Below are positions 18,388-27,174 of a stretch of 64,000 nt of DNA, in pieces. The notes under the pieces were generated by a model that did not search any database, had not been told where the DNA came from, and saw nothing but the letters and a program-made list of their open reading frames with translations. The stretch spans positions 81,586-145,585 of the forward strand of contig JAJVIM010000024.1 of assembly GCA_022071955.1 (NCBI GenBank), in the 5' to 3' direction. The position numbers and the translations under genes were made by a program. Source of the DNA: Anaerolineae bacterium (lineage in GTDB: Bacteria; Chloroflexota; Anaerolineae; 4572-78; J111). Position 1 is the first letter of the stretch. Every line of letters starts with the position of its first letter.

Positions 18388-19543
18388 CCGGTTTGGGCAG
18401 ATAATCCGACGCGCCCAGCGCCGCGGCGATTTCCGGCTCAACCAGCACCGAGCAGATAATGATAGGCAGGCTGGCGGTTTCTGGCGCGGCCCGAAGCTGC
18501 TGCAGCACTTCCCAGCCGTCCTGCTGCGGCATCATAATATCCAGCATGGCCAGCCGGGGCTGCGCCGCGCGGGTTTGGGCGATGGCTTCGGCCACGGAGT
18601 GAACCTCAATGAGGTGGTAGGGCCGCCCGGCCAAATAGCGTCGAAACAGCTCCAGCAAACCGGCGTTGTCGTCCATCACCAGCACCGGTACGGTTTCCGC
18701 CACCGGCAGCGAGATGTTGACCTGCCACGGAGCAGCGGAACTGGCTACCTCAACATGCCCGCCCAGCCCGGCCACAAGCTTCTGGCTCACCTCTAAACTG
18801 ACCCCGCCGCGCGGCGCGCCGGTTTCGCCGCTGGCCGTCAGGCACAGGTTAACGGATTTGCCGGCGCTGCCCTCAAGCTGCACCTCGCCGTTGTTGGCCC
18901 GGCTGAACGCGTGAGATAGCACCCCCATCAATCCCTGGCGCAGCAGCACCCGGTCGGCGTGTACCGGCGGCAGGTCGTTTGGCAGGCGGTTGATAAGCTG
19001 AATATTATGCTTGGCGGCTACCGGCTGCAACGTAGCCAGCAGGCCGGATACCAGCGCGGGCAGCCGCAAATCCTCCGGGCTGGCCTGGCTGATGAGCTGT
19101 TCGGCTTCTCTATCGGCGGCCTGGCGGCGGGCGGCGGGCGGAGCAGGCGCAGGCGCGGCAAGCTGGGTTTCAAAGCGTTCCCACATCAGTTCGGTTACGG
19201 CCTCCAGCGCCCGCTTGTTTTCCCGCCGAAGCTGGCGCACGCTGATCATCAGCTCCTCTACCAGTTCGGTGGTGTTGAGGCCCTGCACGTAGCGCCCGTA
19301 GAGCAGATCGTAGGGGCGGCGTTCTTTGGCGTGAGGCGGCAGATTGCCGTCCGGTTTGAGCCGCTCGATGGCGTCAATCAAATCGGCCCGCAGTTGGCGC
19401 ACGCTTTTGTCCAGGCTCTGGCCCTGCTCGCTGAGGGCGTTGGTCAGCTCCAGATTTTGCAGGTAGGCAAAATCGTACAGGTTTTCCAGCGCCTGGCGGA
19501 TTTGTTTGGCAAACTCATCGTGACTGAAGGTTGGCATCGGCAT
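18320..19543 (-). CDS. Response regulator with coiled N-terminus and degenerate ATPase-like domain
   Basis: About 407 residues from ATG 19543; an upstream ATG at 19690 would add 49 poorly protein-like residues, and a second ATG lies at 19537. The N-terminal helical region (SHDEFAKQIRQALENL..., residues 5-130) may be a dimerisation or HisKA-like part. The centre (about 160-280) resembles a HATPase fold (HADRVLLRQGLMGVLSHAF) but shows no clear N-box Asn or GxG lid, so it is probably not a kinase. The C-terminus is a full receiver (VLVMDDN, MLDIMMPQQDGW, LPKPV). It has no DNA-binding domain. It is convergent with and overlaps the hybrid kinase. Confidence 0.8.
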   Translation of the reverse strand: MPMPTFSHDEFAKQIRQALENLYDFAYLQNLELTNALSEQGQSLDKSVRQLRADLIDAIERLKPDGNLPPHAKERRPYDLLYGRYVQGLNTTELVEELMISVRQLRRENKRALEAVTELMWERFETQLAAPAPAPPAARRQAADREAEQLISQASPEDLRLPALVSGLLATLQPVAAKHNIQLINRLPNDLPPVHADRVLLRQGLMGVLSHAFSRANNGEVQLEGSAGKSVNLCLTASGETGAPRGGVSLEVSQKLVAGLGGHVEVASSAAPWQVNISLPVAETVPVLVMDDNAGLLELFRRYLAGRPYHLIEVHSVAEAIAQTRAAQPRLAMLDIMMPQQDGWEVLQQLRAAPETASLPIIICSVLVEPEIAAALGASDYLPKPVTQDALLTKLEQWRGAPPASAE

Positions 19544-19736
19544 GGCACTCTGTTGGCCCAAAAAGTCTTTACGGCCGGCGGCTAAAAATTTTACAATACA
19601 GAGCATAACACAGGTATTCCTGTTTTCCAAAACACCTTTTTGAGCCAATCGGCCACTGTCCGGCGACGCCACTTTAGCCGGGCCCAACAAAAAATAATTG
19701 TTTCAGCGATACAGCGTGGTAGGGAAGCAAACAGAG

Positions 19737-21071
19737 ATGTTTAAATCAGTGGGACTGCTCATAGTTGTGGCGCTGCTGCTGCCACTGGGAGCAGCCTGTG
19801 ACGCTCACCCCAGCCCGGCGCCCGAGGTGAGCAACACCGTTCAATCTCCGGTTGGGGCCGCCAACACCGGCGAGAAGGTTGTGTTGCGTTTTGCCAACTG
19901 GGCCTCCGCCGAGCAGTCCACCCGCGAAAATATTGAAAAAGTGATCGCCGATTTTGAAGCCTCACACCCCGGCGTGACCATTGAAAATATTGCCATCCCC
20001 TTTGATCAGGTCCGGCAGCAACTCATCACCATGGCCGCCGGTGGCAACCCGCCCGATGTCGCCCAACTCAGCGGCCCCTGGTCGCAGGAGCTTGGCCCGC
20101 TGGGCGTGTTACGTGACCTGCACGAATTCACCACCCCCGCCGAACTGGCCGACAATTGGGCCGGCGGCCTGCAAGCCGGCACCTACGAGGGCAAACTGTA
20201 CGCTATTCCCTTTGGCCTGAGTCCCCACGGCTTGTGGTACAACAAAAAGTTGCTGGCCCAGGCCGGCTACAGCGCGCCGCCCCAAACCATGGACGAGCTG
20301 AACGACATGATGGCCGGCATGCGCCAGTCGCTGCCGCCGGAGGTGTATCCCATCGGCGTTGACACCACCAAAATTGATTACGCCCTGGTGGGTTTTTGGC
20401 CGTGGCTGCTTACCTACGGCGCCCGGCCCATGTACAACGGCGAGATGAATTTTAACACGCCCGACACCCGGCAGGCGTTTGCCTGGCTGCAAATGATCGC
20501 CCAAAACGGTTACACGCCGCTGGGCCAGCAAATCAAGGAAGAGCGCGAACTGATGGCCAAGGGTCAGATTGTGATGAAGCTGGATGGGCCGTACACGGTG
20601 GGTATTTTGCGCTCGCTCAACCCGGCGCTGGCCGGCCAGGCGTTTTACGATACCTTTGGCGTAACCACCGTACCGTTGGGCGATGTTGACCAACCCGTAA
20701 CCCTGGCCGATATTCACCAGCTCGGCATCTCAACCCAAACCGAGCACCCGGCGCTGGCCTGGGAGTTTGTGCAGCATCTCGTCAGCAGCGACATCTCGAT
20801 TGAGGCGTATCTCATTCCGCTGGGGATGATCCCGCCGCTCAAAAGTACCGTTACCCAAACCCACGCCGCCTACTTTACCGATCCGGTCAGCCAGGCCTAC
20901 ATCAACCAGATTATTCCATCGATGATTGGCGGCCCCTACAACCCGCAGTACGGTGCGGCCCAACAGTATGTTATCCAGGGCATGCAGGAAGTAGCCCTGT
21001 CTAATGCCGATATTGACCAGACTCTTGACAACATTACCCGTAATCTGAAAACGCTCTACGGTACGGAATGA
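19737..21071 (+). CDS. ABC sugar-binding lipoprotein (CUT1, extracellular family 1)
   Basis: About 444 residues from ATG 19737. It begins with a lipoprotein signal (MFKSVGLLIVVALLLPLGAAC) and a Pro-rich tether, then the family-1 solute-binding fold: LRFANWAS, the signature IENIAIPFDQVRQQLITMAAGGNPPDV, and IPFGLSPHGLWYNKKLL. These proteins bind mono- or oligosaccharides outside the membrane. The two permease genes follow at once. No CUT1 ATPase is encoded here, so an MsmX/UgpC-like ATPase elsewhere must energise the system, as is common. Confidence 0.92.
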   Translation: MFKSVGLLIVVALLLPLGAACDAHPSPAPEVSNTVQSPVGAANTGEKVVLRFANWASAEQSTRENIEKVIADFEASHPGVTIENIAIPFDQVRQQLITMAAGGNPPDVAQLSGPWSQELGPLGVLRDLHEFTTPAELADNWAGGLQAGTYEGKLYAIPFGLSPHGLWYNKKLLAQAGYSAPPQTMDELNDMMAGMRQSLPPEVYPIGVDTTKIDYALVGFWPWLLTYGARPMYNGEMNFNTPDTRQAFAWLQMIAQNGYTPLGQQIKEERELMAKGQIVMKLDGPYTVGILRSLNPALAGQAFYDTFGVTTVPLGDVDQPVTLADIHQLGISTQTEHPALAWEFVQHLVSSDISIEAYLIPLGMIPPLKSTVTQTHAAYFTDPVSQAYINQIIPSMIGGPYNPQYGAAQQYVIQGMQEVALSNADIDQTLDNITRNLKTLYGTE

Positions 21072-21122
21072 GTCTGTGTTGTGTTGATTGCCGCTGAGGT
21101 TTTTATGGCACGAGGTTTTTTT

Positions 21123-22088
21123 ATGCAGCCAACCGTTCCCGAAAACAGATCCGATACCCGCCTCTCCCGGTTGGAACAGTTGATGATTTCTGCGCCGCGC
21201 AAGGATTTAAGCGACAGCACCTACGCCGTTCTGTTTTTGTTGCCGGCTATGCTCATTTTGGCCGTGGTCATTTTTTATCCGCTGCTACAGGTACTCTATA
21301 CCAGCGTGTACGACACCCACCTGATGCTGCCGGACGAGCAAAAATTCATCGGCCTGCGGAATTTTACCCGGCTCTTTACCGCCGACCCCATTTTTATCAC
21401 AGCAGTGCTCAACACCCTGATTTTTACGGCGGCGTCGGTGGTCGGCGGCTTTGCGATGGGTTTTGTTATGGCCCTGCTGCTCAACGAACACCTGCCCTTT
21501 CGGCACATTCTGCGCGGCATCGCCCTGATTCCGTGGGTGGTGCCGGGGGTCATTGTGGCTCTGCTCACCCTGTACATGTTCAACGGTGAAGTGGGGCTGA
21601 TCAACTACACGCTCAAAACACTGGGCCTGATTGATCAATTTATCCCCTGGTTTGGCAGTACCGCCTACGCCCTGCCGGCGATTATTGTAGCCAACATCTG
21701 GAATCAGACCCCGTTTTACATGCTGATGCTGCTGGCCGGCCTGCAAACCCGCCCCGAAGACCTGATGGAAGCGGCCAAAATCGATGGCGCGGGCATGTGG
21801 GCGCGCTTTCGTTATGTTACGCTGCCCCACCTCAAGGGCATCATTATGATTGTGACCGCGCTGATGGTCATTTGGAACTTTAACAACTTTGACCTGATCT
21901 GGACCACCACTCAGGGCGGGCCGGTGAACGCCACTATGGTGCTGTCGGTGTATACCTACCGCCAGGCGTTTCTCAGTTTTCGGCTGGGCTACGCCAGCGC
22001 CATCGCCGTGCTGTGGCTGGCCGGGCTGGTCGCTTTTCTGTATTTTTACATCAAGGCGATGGAGGGCGAAAAGAATGCGCAGCTTTGA
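21123..22088 (+). CDS. ABC sugar permease, MalF-like
   Basis: About 321 residues from ATG 21123; ATG 21105 and GTG 21081 are in-frame alternatives. Both ATGs have a GAGG box, in a tandem TGAGGTTTTTATGG / CGAGGTTTTTTTATGC arrangement. It has six predicted membrane helices and the EAA loop LMEAAKIDGAGMWARFRYVTLPHLKG, which docks to the ATPase. The C-terminus GYASAIAVLW is typical of MalF/UgpA permeases. It overlaps the next permease by 14 bp, giving translational coupling. Confidence 0.92.
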   Translation: MQPTVPENRSDTRLSRLEQLMISAPRKDLSDSTYAVLFLLPAMLILAVVIFYPLLQVLYTSVYDTHLMLPDEQKFIGLRNFTRLFTADPIFITAVLNTLIFTAASVVGGFAMGFVMALLLNEHLPFRHILRGIALIPWVVPGVIVALLTLYMFNGEVGLINYTLKTLGLIDQFIPWFGSTAYALPAIIVANIWNQTPFYMLMLLAGLQTRPEDLMEAAKIDGAGMWARFRYVTLPHLKGIIMIVTALMVIWNFNNFDLIWTTTQGGPVNATMVLSVYTYRQAFLSFRLGYASAIAVLWLAGLVAFLYFYIKAMEGEKNAQL

Positions 22089-22935
22089 TATTGAGCTGGA
22101 CCGCCACCGCTCGCTCAAAAACACGCTTGTCAGCCTGCTGCTGCTGGCGATGGTCGGCTTTATTTTCTTCCCCACCTTCTGGATGGTCTCAACCAGCGTC
22201 AAACCCAACGCCGACGCCTTTGCCATGCCGCCGCAGTGGATTCCCCGCGCTGTAACGCTGGAAAATTACGTCTCGCAACTGGTAGACCGCGCCGGCTTTG
22301 TAACTTACGTGAGCAACGGCGTTTTTGTGGCCTTCACCACCGCGCTGGTCACCATTCTGGTGTCGGTGCCGGCCGGTTACGCCATTGCCCGGTTGCGTTT
22401 TTGGGGCAAACGCTGGCTGCTCATTGGCATTCTGGCCTCGCAGATGTTCCCGCCGGTCATCATCGTCATCGCCCTCTATTCCCTGTACCGCGACCTGAGC
22501 CTGCTGGACACCTATTTTGGCCTGATCCTCTCTTTCACCAGCCTCAGCCTGCCCTTTTCCATCTGGATGATGGCCGGTTTTATCGAGACCATTCCCCACG
22601 AAATTGAGGACGCGGCGCGGGTGGACGGCTGCAACCGCTCGCAAGTGCTGGGGCAGATTGTGCTGCCGCTGATTATGCCGGGACTGGTGGCGGTGGGGCT
22701 GTTCTCTTTTCTAAACGCCTGGAACAACCTGATTTTTGCTCTCAGCCTGACCACCAGCCAGGCTATGCGCACCATTCCGCCCGGCTTTTTGCTCACCTAC
22801 GTCGGCGAATTCCAGTACAAATGGGCCGATATGTTTGCCGGGGCGGTCATCGTCACCCTGCCCACCGTGATCCTGTTTATCGGTTTGCAGCGATTTTTGA
22901 TCAAGGGCCTCACCGCCGGAGCCGTGAAAGGATAA
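22075..22935 (+). CDS. ABC sugar permease, MalG-like
   Basis: 286 residues with six membrane helices. The EAA loop is IEDAARVDGCNRSQVLGQIVLP, as in MalG/UgpE permeases. The C-terminal FLIKGLTAGAVKG is the classical ending of CUT1 MalG proteins. It starts inside the 3' end of the MalF-like gene and ends 3 bp before the mutarotase-like gene, so the four genes 19737-23913 form one operon. Confidence 0.93.
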   Translation: MRSFDIELDRHRSLKNTLVSLLLLAMVGFIFFPTFWMVSTSVKPNADAFAMPPQWIPRAVTLENYVSQLVDRAGFVTYVSNGVFVAFTTALVTILVSVPAGYAIARLRFWGKRWLLIGILASQMFPPVIIVIALYSLYRDLSLLDTYFGLILSFTSLSLPFSIWMMAGFIETIPHEIEDAARVDGCNRSQVLGQIVLPLIMPGLVAVGLFSFLNAWNNLIFALSLTTSQAMRTIPPGFLLTYVGEFQYKWADMFAGAVIVTLPTVILFIGLQRFLIKGLTAGAVKG

Positions 22936-22938
22936 GCC

Positions 22939-23913
22939 ATGCCGCCCACCTGCCAGCTTCGCCGCCAAACGATTGAGGGCTTTGACGCCCTGCACCTTGC
23001 CAACGGCTTGCTCAGCCTGACAATTATCCCGGCGCTGGGCGGCAAAATCAGCTCGATCAAACACCTGCCCTCGCAGCACGAATGGTTGTGGCGCAACCCG
23101 CACCTGCCCTGTCGTGCGCCGCAGTACGACGCCTCGTACGTGACGCAGTACGATACCGGCGGCCTTGATGAATGCTTTCCGGCGGTGCTGCCCGGCCCCT
23201 GCCCCACCGAGCCGTGGGCCGGCGCGCCCATCCCCGACCACGGTGAATTGTGGGGCCAGCCGTGGGAGTACGAAATTGCAGAAGAAAACCCGCAGCGGGC
23301 CAGCCTGCGGGCCACCGCTTTTGGCGTGCGCTTTCCGTACCGTTTTGAACGCACGGTGACGGTTGAGGCCGGCCAACCCGCCTTCCGGCTGGATTACCGG
23401 CTGACCAACTTTGCGCCGCTGCCGCTGCCCTTTGTGTGGGCCATGCACCCGCTGCTCAACATTTCGGCGGGGATGCTGTTGCACCTGCCGGTGGAACAGG
23501 TGCGGCTGGCTTCTGCCGCCCCGGCGCTGGGCCAGCCCGGCGACCTGCTGCCGTGGCCCGCCGCCGGCCCGGTTGACCTGTCGCGCATTCCGCCGCGCTC
23601 GGCGGGGCAGGCCATCAAATTGAATACCCTGCCGCTGACCGGCCCCGGCCCGCTTGAAGCCGGCCTCACCGACCCGGCCAGCGGGCGCAGCTTCACCGTG
23701 CGCTTTGATCCCGCCGAGGTAACGCACATGGCCCTGTGGCTCAACTACGGCGGCTGGGCCGGGCTGGCCGATGCGCCGCCCTACTACAACCTGGGCTTTG
23801 AGCCGGGCATCGGCGGGGGCGATACCCTGGCCGAGGCGGTGGAACGCAACGAAGTGGGCCTGGCCCCGGCCCGGCAAACCAAACAATGGTCGCTGGAGAT
23901 AATTTTGGGCTGA
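22939..23913 (+). CDS. Aldose 1-epimerase-like protein (galactose mutarotase fold)
   Basis: 324 residues. The LTIIPALGGKISSIKH segment near the N-terminus is the aldose-epimerase start, and GLDECFPAVLPG with PDHGELWGQPW provide the usual His and acidic surroundings. LRATAFGVRFPYRFERTVTVE, FVWAMHPLLNI and LWLNYGGWAGL fit the beta-supersandwich of this fold (DUF4432/mutarotase group). It probably interconverts anomers of the imported sugar before oxidation or phosphorylation, or only binds a sugar. It is the last gene of the CUT1 transporter operon. Confidence 0.78.
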   Translation: MPPTCQLRRQTIEGFDALHLANGLLSLTIIPALGGKISSIKHLPSQHEWLWRNPHLPCRAPQYDASYVTQYDTGGLDECFPAVLPGPCPTEPWAGAPIPDHGELWGQPWEYEIAEENPQRASLRATAFGVRFPYRFERTVTVEAGQPAFRLDYRLTNFAPLPLPFVWAMHPLLNISAGMLLHLPVEQVRLASAAPALGQPGDLLPWPAAGPVDLSRIPPRSAGQAIKLNTLPLTGPGPLEAGLTDPASGRSFTVRFDPAEVTHMALWLNYGGWAGLADAPPYYNLGFEPGIGGGDTLAEAVERNEVGLAPARQTKQWSLEIILG

Positions 23914-23945
23914 CCGGGTGAAATCACCCGGGATTGAAACTTATT

Positions 23946-24008
23946 CCACCCCCACCCGTCGCTGCGCGACTCCCTCCCCCTGCCAGGGGGAGGGTTGGGG
24001 AGGGGGTC
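23946..24008. repeat. GC-rich intergenic repeat with an internal inverted repeat
   Basis: This segment carries CTCCCCCTGCC / GGGGGAGGG arms and the phrase 'cgtcgctgcgcgactccc'. Similar C-rich/G-rich palindromes lie at about 55910-55960 and 63910-63945, so it is one of several dispersed elements in this genome. It fills the 116-bp gap before the first UroD-family gene. Confidence 0.55.
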
Positions 24009-24029
24009 TATTTTCAAAGGAGCTTTGCC

Positions 24030-25142
24030 ATGACACCACAACCCATCGATACCGCCGCCTGGTGGCCGGTGCAACTGGAATCCAAACCCGATTTTGACGC
24101 GGCCATGCAGCGCATTTACGCCTGGCACCGGCAGGAAATCATCGACCGGGCGCCGGTGCGCTTTGTGGCCCACAACGCCGCCTTTAACGTTGAAAGCACC
24201 CAACACAAATCGCCGGAAGAGTGGAAACGCATCTGGTTTGATGTTGAGCCGCGCGTTGAGGCATTTGAAAAATCCATCGAAGGGCAAATTTTTCACGCCG
24301 AAACCTTTCCCATGTTCGATCCCAACCTGGGGCCGGATATTTACGCCGCCTTTTACGGTGCGGAACTGACCTACGGCGAAGTCACCTCCTGGTCGCACCC
24401 CATCGTCAAAAACTGGGATGATATGGAAAAGCTGAAGCTGGATATGAACGGCGTCTACTTTAAGAAAATTGAAGAGCTGATGATCTGCGCGCTGGAACGC
24501 TGCGCCGGCAAATATCTGGTGGGCTACACCGACCTGCACCCCGGCGAAGATTGCGCCATGGCCTGGCGCGGCTCGCAGCAGTTGTGCATGGATTTGTACG
24601 ACAGCCCCGTCGAAGCCAAACAACTCATCAACATCGCCTTTGCCGATTTCCACCGCATTTTTGACCACTTTGACGCCATCCTCAAAGCCTACAAAATGCC
24701 GTCAATGTGCTGGATTGGCATCCCCTCTTTTGGCAAATTCCACGTGCCCAGTTGCGATTTTTCGGCCATGATTTCGCCGCAGTTCTTTGCCGAGTTCAGC
24801 CTGCCCATTTTGCAGCGCGAAGTCAAGCCGATGACCCACAACGTTTATCACGTGGATGGCCGGGGCGTGGCCCGCCACCTGGATTACATTTTGTCCGTGC
24901 CGGAAATCAGCGGCATCCAGTGGGTGCAGGAGCCGGGCGACGGCCAGCCGATCATGCAGTGGGTGCCGCTTATTAAAAAAGTGCTGGCCGCCGGCAAATC
25001 CATCATTGTTGATTTGCAGCACAGCGAGCTGGAAGCGTTTATCGACGCGATGGACTCGCCCAAAGGCATCTACCTGTGGATTAGCAGCAACGACGAAGAC
25101 GAACAACTGGCTATTATCAGGCGGCTGGAGAAATGGAGCTAA
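24030..25142 (+). CDS. Uroporphyrinogen decarboxylase-family protein (first of two)
   Basis: About 370 residues from ATG 24030, chosen for AAAGGAG upstream; an in-frame ATG 23934 would translate a GC-rich repeat. It has a TIM-barrel of the UroD family, including YTDLHPGEDCAMAWRGSQQL, MTHNVYHVDGRGVARHLD and the C-terminal SNDEDEQLAIIRRLEKW. The N-terminal Arg-rich substrate motif of haem-pathway HemE is not seen. Divergent family members serve as corrinoid or methyl transferases or unknown sugar-operon enzymes. It is placed 3 bp before a second family member, between a sugar transporter and KDPG aldolase. A function in carbohydrate rather than haem metabolism is likely but unproved. Confidence 0.75.
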   Translation: MTPQPIDTAAWWPVQLESKPDFDAAMQRIYAWHRQEIIDRAPVRFVAHNAAFNVESTQHKSPEEWKRIWFDVEPRVEAFEKSIEGQIFHAETFPMFDPNLGPDIYAAFYGAELTYGEVTSWSHPIVKNWDDMEKLKLDMNGVYFKKIEELMICALERCAGKYLVGYTDLHPGEDCAMAWRGSQQLCMDLYDSPVEAKQLINIAFADFHRIFDHFDAILKAYKMPSMCWIGIPSFGKFHVPSCDFSAMISPQFFAEFSLPILQREVKPMTHNVYHVDGRGVARHLDYILSVPEISGIQWVQEPGDGQPIMQWVPLIKKVLAAGKSIIVDLQHSELEAFIDAMDSPKGIYLWISSNDEDEQLAIIRRLEKWS

Positions 25143-25145
25143 CCA

Positions 25146-26411
25146 ATGAACTCCCGTGAACGGGTGCAAACCGCCCTAAATCATCAGGAACCCGATAAAA
25201 TTCCGCTGGACGTGGGCGCCGGTTTTCAAACCGGCCTGCACGTGCAGATGGTCTACAAATTGCGCCAGGCGCTCAAGCTCGATCCGCCCGGCACGCCGGT
25301 CAAAATCATCGAACCGTACCAGAATCTGGGCGAAATCAAACCCGACCTGCTGGCCGCGCTCGGCGGCGATGTCATCGGCATTAATCCGCCCAAAACCATG
25401 TTCGGCTGCAAAAATGAAAACTGGCGCGAGTGGGAATATTTTGACGGCACGCCGGTGCTGGTGCCGGAACATTACAACACCACCCCGCAAGCCGACGGTT
25501 CTATTTTGATGTGGCCCGAAAACGACCGCAGCGTGCCGCCCAGCGGCAAAATGCCCGCCGGCGGCTACTATTTTGACTCGCTGCCGCGCCAGCAGCCGCT
25601 GGATGACAGCACCCTGACCGTGGCCGACAACACCGAGGAGTTTGGCCTGCTGGCTGATGAAGACGTGGCCTGGTTTGCCGCCGAGGTCAACCGCGCCTAC
25701 GAGCAAACCGACAAAGCCATTTACATCAACATTGGCGGCACCGCCTTTGGCGATATTGCGCTGGTGCCGGCGGTCTGGCTTAAAAACCCCAAAGGCATCC
25801 GCGACGAGGCCGAATGGTATATGAGCACCATCACCCGCAAAGAGTTCATTTATCAGGTATTTGAGCGTCAGTGCGAGATTGCCCTGCAAAACCTGCAAAA
25901 AATCTTTAACGCCGTGGGCAACCGGGTAGACGCCATTTTTCTCAGCGGCACCGATTTTGGCGCGCAGCACGCGCCCATGCTGTCGGTGGCCAGCTACTGC
26001 GAGTTGTTCAAACCGTTCCACACCCGGCTCAATGATTGGGTTCACCGGCATACCACCTGGAAAACCTTTTACCACACCGATGGCTCGCTGCTGCCGCTGC
26101 TGCCCCATTTCATTGAGGCCGGCGTGGATATTCTCAACCCCATTCAGTGGACGGCCAAAAATATGGACCCGGTCGACTTAAAACGCCGGTTTGGCCGCGA
26201 GCTGGTCTTTTGGGGCGGCGCGGTTGATACCCAAAAAACCCTGCCCTTTGGCACCCCGGATGAGGTGCGGGCCGAGGTTAAACAGCGCATTGAAGATTTT
26301 AAGCCCGGCGGCGGCTGGATTTTTACCAGCGTGCACAACGTGCAGCCGCTGGTGCCGGTAGAAAATCTGCTGGCCATGTATGAAACGCTGGAAAAATACC
26401 GGGAGTATTAG
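25146..26411 (+). CDS. Uroporphyrinogen decarboxylase-family protein (second of two)
   Basis: 421 residues. It begins NSRERVQTALNHQEPDKIPLDVG, the usual N-terminus of the MtaA/UroD-like group. FLSGTDFGAQHAPMLSVASYCELFKPFHTRL and TFYHTDGSLLPLLPHFIEAGVDILNPIQ give the barrel and metal-binding His region. GRELVFWGGAVDTQKTLPFGTPDEVRAEVKQRI then closes the barrel. This is the group often seen in plant-polymer or myo-inositol-type operons with unknown substrate. The pair 24030/25146 probably form a heteromer or act on successive intermediates. KDPG aldolase follows 8 bp later. Confidence 0.8.
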   Translation: MNSRERVQTALNHQEPDKIPLDVGAGFQTGLHVQMVYKLRQALKLDPPGTPVKIIEPYQNLGEIKPDLLAALGGDVIGINPPKTMFGCKNENWREWEYFDGTPVLVPEHYNTTPQADGSILMWPENDRSVPPSGKMPAGGYYFDSLPRQQPLDDSTLTVADNTEEFGLLADEDVAWFAAEVNRAYEQTDKAIYINIGGTAFGDIALVPAVWLKNPKGIRDEAEWYMSTITRKEFIYQVFERQCEIALQNLQKIFNAVGNRVDAIFLSGTDFGAQHAPMLSVASYCELFKPFHTRLNDWVHRHTTWKTFYHTDGSLLPLLPHFIEAGVDILNPIQWTAKNMDPVDLKRRFGRELVFWGGAVDTQKTLPFGTPDEVRAEVKQRIEDFKPGGGWIFTSVHNVQPLVPVENLLAMYETLEKYREY

Positions 26412-26419
26412 AGGTTACC

Positions 26420-27061
26420 GTGGACAAACACCACAAACTTCAGCTTATCCGCCAAACCGGCGTCATCGCCATTATGCGGGCCAGCCGCGCCGACCAGTTG
26501 CTGGCTGCCGCTGCAGCCATTAAAGCCGGCGGCGTGCGGGCCATCGAAGTGACTATGACCACCCCCGGCGCGCTGGCGGTGATTGGCCAGGCGACGGCCA
26601 ACTTTGGCGACGCGCTGCTGTTTGGGGCCGGCACCGTGCTCGACGCGGAAACGGCCCGCGCCGCCATTCTGGCCGGGGCCGATTTTATTGTGGCCCCCAC
26701 GCTCAACGTGGAGGTCATCCGGCTGGGCAACCGCTACGGGGTGCCGGTGCTGCCCGGCTGTTACACCCCCACCGAAGCGCTGACCGCCTGGGAAGCCGGG
26801 GCGGATATGATCAAACTGTTCCCTGCCGATGCCCTTGGCCCGGCGTTTGTCAAAGCCATCCGTGCGCCCCTGCCGCAACTGGCACTTGTGCCGGTTGGCG
26901 GCGTCGATTTAACCAACGCCGCCGAGTTTATCCGGGCCGGCGCGGCGGCGCTGGGCGTGGGCAGCAGCCTTGTCAACCAGGCGCTGCTTGACTCCGGCGA
27001 TACGGCCGAGTTGACCCGGCGGGCGGCGGCATTCATCGCTGCCGTTGAACACGGGCGATAA
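26420..27061 (+). CDS. eda: KDPG/KHG aldolase
   Basis: 213 residues, GTG start at 26420. It carries the class I aldolase residues of Eda: acidic Glu in IEVTMTTPG, GAGTVLDAETA, the PGCYTPTEAL segment and the Schiff-base Lys in DMIKLFPADALGP. PVGGVDLTNAAEF follows. It splits 2-keto-3-deoxy-6-phosphogluconate into pyruvate and glyceraldehyde-3-phosphate (or 4-hydroxy-2-oxoglutarate). This fixes the island as one ending in a keto-deoxy sugar acid phosphate. No matching dehydratase or KDG kinase of the PfkB type is in the window. The FGGY kinase at 11227 might supply the phosphate. Confidence 0.93.
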   Translation: MDKHHKLQLIRQTGVIAIMRASRADQLLAAAAAIKAGGVRAIEVTMTTPGALAVIGQATANFGDALLFGAGTVLDAETARAAILAGADFIVAPTLNVEVIRLGNRYGVPVLPGCYTPTEALTAWEAGADMIKLFPADALGPAFVKAIRAPLPQLALVPVGGVDLTNAAEFIRAGAAALGVGSSLVNQALLDSGDTAELTRRAAAFIAAVEHGR

Positions 27062-27174
27062 GCGCAATGTAACGAAAGGAGGTGATGAGTCCTGTCCGAA
27101 CCGGTATTATTGTGGTTTGCACCATTTACTGAAAAGCATGATTGTGATACCATTTTCAAGGGAGAAGACTGACA

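Noticed and set aside
24702..26108. Minus-strand ORFs opposite the UroD-family genes
   Set aside because: Low-complexity antisense shadows without any known motif.
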